A stretch of DNA of 7,267 nucleotides from JASJHI01 sp965371355 (lineage in GTDB: Bacteria; Actinomycetota; Acidimicrobiia; Acidimicrobiales; Ilumatobacteraceae), in contig CBDUYD010000148.1 of NCBI GenBank assembly GCA_965371355.1, forward strand, positions 1 to 7,267. The letters run 5' to 3'. Under the pieces are notes generated by a model, which did no database searches, was not told the DNA's origin, and saw nothing but the letters and a program-made list of their open reading frames with translations. Below are positions 5,523 to 7,267 of the stretch, one piece after another. A program made the translations under genes and the position numbers. Position 1 is the first letter of the stretch; each line of letters starts with the position of its first letter.

Positions 5523-5835
5523 ATGTCGGCGGTCTTCCCGCCGACGGGCTCGACTTCCTGCACCAACTCGGGGGACGGAACACGGACTGGTTCGAGGCCA
5601 ACCGTTCGACGTATCGGGCGGCGGTGGTTGCGCCGACGAAGGCCTTCGTCACGGCTGTGGGGGATCGACTGGCGGCGGGTGTCGCGCCGGCGATCGGCGC
5701 CCAGCCGAAGACGAACGGTTCGATCGCACCGATCAACGACGACGGGCGGTGACCTCGGATGCGTTCGTCGATTTCTGCGCGGAGCGTCTCGAGTCCTGCG
5801 CTCCGGTCCGCCGCTGGTTCGTCGCGAACCTCTGA
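5523..5835 (+). pseudogene. Broken DUF2461 gene: early frameshift plus internal deletion
   Basis: The family signal is split over three frames. The ATG at 5523 reads MSAVFP; then, after what looks like loss of 1 nt near 5538-5540, the frame of codon 5540 reads ADGLDFLHQLGGRNTDWFEA and continues through NRSTYRAAVVAPTKAFVTAV to KTNGSIAPIN (ending at 5737). Intact members continue from this point with an Arg-Asp-rich DVRFS block, but here four unrelated codons and a TGA (5750-5752) follow. A third frame then gives a DUF2461-like C-terminus, DAFVDFCAERLESCAPVRRW (from about 5758) and FVANL, stopping at 5833-5835. About 100 residues remain of the usual 210-230, so roughly half the gene is missing. 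It begins 3 nt after the deacetylase stop, consistent with a once-coupled operon member. The family's function is unknown. A sequencing error could explain the frameshift but hardly the deletion. Confidence 0.75.
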
Positions 5836-5890
5836 TCGCTACATCGTGAGCGCCGGCTCGCGAGCGGCAACCTGCCCGGAACTTGTACGC

Positions 5891-5917
5891 AGGATCGCGC
5901 CCAGCGCGACGAATCCT
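5891..5917. other. Interrupted hairpin in the convergent intergenic gap
   Basis: AGGAT (5891-5895) pairs with ATCCT (5913-5917), and the adjoining CGCGC (5896-5900) pairs with GCGCG (5904-5908) around the loop CCA, with ACGA (5909-5912) as a one-sided bulge. It lies downstream of the DUF2461 remnant and could contribute to stopping rightward transcripts. There is no T-tract. The rest of 5836-5937 shows no recognisable gene. Confidence 0.3.
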
Positions 5918-5937
5918 CCACAGAACTGGCGGGCGGA

Positions 5938-5971
5938 GCTGACCCGGATGACTCGGATGACCCGGGTCAGC
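5938..5971. terminator. Likely bidirectional terminator hairpin between convergent genes
   Basis: GCTGACCCGG (5938-5947) and CCGGGTCAGC (5962-5971) are perfect 10-bp inverted arms around a 14-nt loop. The hairpin sits where the rightward deacetylase/DUF2461 unit meets the leftward amidohydrolase, and its right arm includes the amidohydrolase stop codon. No T-run follows on either strand, so it would act as a U-less terminator or as a 3'-end stabiliser for both transcripts. The inverted repeat is seen directly; the function is inferred from position and stem strength. Confidence 0.6.
5940..5966. repeat. Three tandem 9-bp repeats, TGAC[C/T]CGG[A/G]
   Basis: Three adjacent copies of a 9-bp unit occupy this stretch: TGACCCGGA (5940-5948), TGACTCGGA (5949-5957) and TGACCCGGG (5958-5966). 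The outer copies form most of the two arms of the convergent hairpin and the middle copy lies in its loop. The array ends directly against the amidohydrolase stop codon. Confidence 0.85.
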
Positions 5972-7190
5972 GTTCGACCACGACGCGGCCGGCCTGGATG
6001 ACGTGACAGATCGATGACTCGGCGTCGGCGAAGGCCGTCAGATCGGTGAGCGGATCGACACGGGATACGACGAGGTCGCCGTGGGCGCCGGGCGCGATCA
6101 CCCCGATCTGTCCTTCGAGCCGGCACAGGCGGGCGGTCGTGACCCACATCGAACGGAGAATCTCGGGGGCCGGGATCACCTCGTTGCGAATCGCCAGCTC
6201 CCGGTTCTGCATCGTCTGCGTCTCACCGATCAGATCGGTGCCGTAGGCCATCGTGACGCCCGCACCACGCGCGATTTCGAGGGATGCGAGCCCCGCCTCG
6301 TAGACGACGGCGTTCTTGTCGCGATTCGTCTTCGGGAGGCCGAGTTCGGGCCCCATCGCCTGCATCGCGTGGTACGTCGCGAGGGTCGGTACCAGCACGG
6401 CCGACTCCGCGGCCATCAGCTCTGCGACCGGCCCGTCGAGGAGGTTGCCGTGCTCGATCGTGTGCACCCCCGCGGCGACCGCCTGCGCGATCGATTCGGG
6501 CGTGTACGCATGCGCGGCGACGTAGGTGTCGCGGTGCCGAGCTTCGGTGACCGCCGCCTCGAGCTCGTCCGGCGTGTACTGGAGGGATTCGAGGGGGTCC
6601 GACGGTGACGCCACCCCACCCGACACGTGCACCTTCAGAAAGTCACTGCCCTCGCGCAGGTTGTGCCGCGCCGCCGCGCGCACCGCGTCGGGGCCGTCGG
6701 CCACGATGCCGAACACCGTCGAGCGCATGCTGCACGCGCACTGCGGCACATCTCGAGCGCCTCCCTCGACGTCGCCGTGTCCGCCGGTCTGGGTCAACAT
6801 GCGTCCTGCCCGCACGATCCGCGGGCCCTCCGTGACCCCGCACGCGATCGCCCGCATGAGCCCGGTGACGTCACCCCCGAGATCCCTGACCGTCGTGAAG
6901 CCGCGCTCGACGGTCTGCCTGGCGAGCGTCGCCATGCGGATACCGAACTCGACCTCGCTCATCGAGGCCAGGCGTCGGAAGTCCATCGTCGCCAGCCGGA
7001 AGTGGACGTGCCCGTCGATCAGGCCGGGTACGACGAAGCTGTCGCCGGCGTCGACGACGACATCCGCCGCACCTTCGTAACGCTCGATGACATCGACGAT
7101 GAGGCCATCCTCGATGACGACATCCCTCTCGCCGACCATCGACATCGTCGCCGTGTCGAGCACGACCCCGTTGGCGATTACCGTGCGCAT
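5967..7190 (-). CDS. Metal-dependent amidohydrolase, dipeptidase/carboxypeptidase-like
   Basis: This 407-aa TIM-barrel amidohydrolase has the complete binuclear metal site: His61 and His63 (PGLIDGHVHF), Lys186, probably carboxylated (FLKVHVSGG), His227 (AAHAYT), His247 (HTIEHGN) and Asp319 (YGTDL). The N- and C-terminal strands, including VIANGVVLD and the final GAHGDLVV and VIQAGRVVV, form the usual small beta-sandwich. KVHVSGGVASPSDPL and VLVPTLATYHAM resemble the family of Xaa-Pro dipeptidase-like and arginine-carboxypeptidase-like enzymes related to imidazolonepropionase. The HutI hallmarks around its HTH motif (an SHTHxVFxG-type stretch) are absent, so I do not call it hutI despite the nearby hut genes. 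There is no signal peptide, so a cytosolic role in hydrolysing a small amide or dipeptide is likely. The ATG at 7190-7188 is 10 nt after the stop of another leftward gene, suggesting an operon. The substrate is undetermined. Confidence 0.88.
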   Translation of the reverse strand: MRTVIANGVVLDTATMSMVGERDVVIEDGLIVDVIERYEGAADVVVDAGDSFVVPGLIDGHVHFRLATMDFRRLASMSEVEFGIRMATLARQTVERGFTTVRDLGGDVTGLMRAIACGVTEGPRIVRAGRMLTQTGGHGDVEGGARDVPQCACSMRSTVFGIVADGPDAVRAAARHNLREGSDFLKVHVSGGVASPSDPLESLQYTPDELEAAVTEARHRDTYVAAHAYTPESIAQAVAAGVHTIEHGNLLDGPVAELMAAESAVLVPTLATYHAMQAMGPELGLPKTNRDKNAVVYEAGLASLEIARGAGVTMAYGTDLIGETQTMQNRELAIRNEVIPAPEILRSMWVTTARLCRLEGQIGVIAPGAHGDLVVSRVDPLTDLTAFADAESSICHVIQAGRVVVER

Positions 7191-7197
7191 CCGCCGC

Positions 7198-7203
7198 AGC
7201 CTA
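7198..7203 (-). promoter_or_regulatory. Possible -10 box (TAGGCT) before amidohydrolase
   Basis: On the minus strand TAGGCT ends 7 nt before the ATG at 7190, matching the spacing seen at other starts in the window. However, its first three bases are also the TAG stop of the upstream gene, and the GC-rich GCGGCGG before the ATG leaves ribosome entry unclear. It may be fortuitous, with the gene read from an upstream operon promoter. Confidence 0.25.
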
Positions 7204-7267
7204 CGTGACGATCACGCTGAGGTCGGTCGGATCGAACAGCTTCTCAGGTCTGCCGATCGCCGTACCC
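7201..7267 (-). CDS. C-terminal end of an unidentified gene (runs off right edge)
   Basis: Reading leftward from the window edge, one frame stays open for 21 codons and ends at TAG (7203-7201). The visible residues are GTAIGRPEKLFDPTDLSVIV followed by Thr. The stretch looks like a genuine folded C-terminus (RPEKLFDPTDLSV) and uses GC-ending codons like its neighbours. It lies 10 nt upstream of the amidohydrolase in the same direction, so the two probably share an mRNA. I cannot assign a family from so short a piece. Confidence 0.55.
   Translation of the reverse strand, partial: GTAIGRPEKLFDPTDLSVIVT

Noticed and set aside
5230..5835. 201-aa open frame covering the end of the deacetylase and the DUF2461 region
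   Set aside because: Its N-terminal part is an Arg/Ser-rich shadow of the deacetylase; only its last about 30 residues are meaningful, as the C-terminal scrap of the DUF2461 pseudogene.
5839..6147. Leftward open frame ending in a hydrophobic FVALGAIL-type stretch
   Set aside because: It mostly overlaps the amidohydrolase out of frame, and the intergenic tail is too short to recognise as a gene or remnant.
1..7267. High density of GATC/CGATCG words throughout
   Set aside because: They fall mainly inside genes in Asp, Ile and Arg codons and look like lineage codon bias rather than local signal; a genome-wide count would be needed to claim more.

Overview
This is a GC-rich (roughly two-thirds G+C), gene-dense chromosomal segment that looks actinobacterial, possibly class Acidimicrobiia. 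The reasons are its codon use, an IclR-type regulator beside hut genes, a DUF2855 protein, a CDGSH/Fer4_19 iron-sulfur protein, an MshB/Mca-like PIG-L deacetylase, and several starts that look leaderless. The taxonomic placement is inference. I see no tRNA, rRNA, CRISPR array, insertion sequence, integrase or phage gene.

Positions 1-2773 are a histidine-utilisation (hut) locus. The first 134 codons of urocanate hydratase (hutU) run leftward off the window edge. Divergent to it are an IclR-family regulator (477-1193) and histidine ammonia-lyase (hutH, 1190-2773), which overlap by 4 nt. HutH makes urocanate and HutU consumes it, so the first two pathway steps flank the regulator. The 72-nt gap between hutU and the regulator holds TTGTCA/TGACAA half-sites laid over candidate promoters for both directions.

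Positions 2774-5835 hold rightward genes with no obvious role in histidine breakdown: a DUF2855 protein (2830-3921), a protein with two CDGSH motifs around a Fer4_19 domain (4014-4700), a PIG-L/LmbE-type zinc deacetylase (4713-5519), and the wreck of a DUF2461 gene (5523-5835). The last has an early frameshift and a large internal deletion, and its pieces can be read in three different frames.

Positions 5836-7267 are read leftward. A complete metal-dependent amidohydrolase (5967-7190) meets the rightward genes at a hairpin built partly from three 9-bp tandem repeats. It is preceded by the last 21 codons of another leftward gene at the right edge. The amidohydrolase is a distant relative of imidazolonepropionase, but its motifs fit dipeptidase/carboxypeptidase-like enzymes better than HutI, so the later hut steps are not visible here.

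The best leads are the operator/promoter arrangement at 405-476, the recurrent TANNNT box 6-7 nt upstream of start codons that lack Shine-Dalgarno sequences, the three-site Fe-S protein, and the DUF2461 remnant. I do not see convincing evidence of a wholly new multi-gene system.
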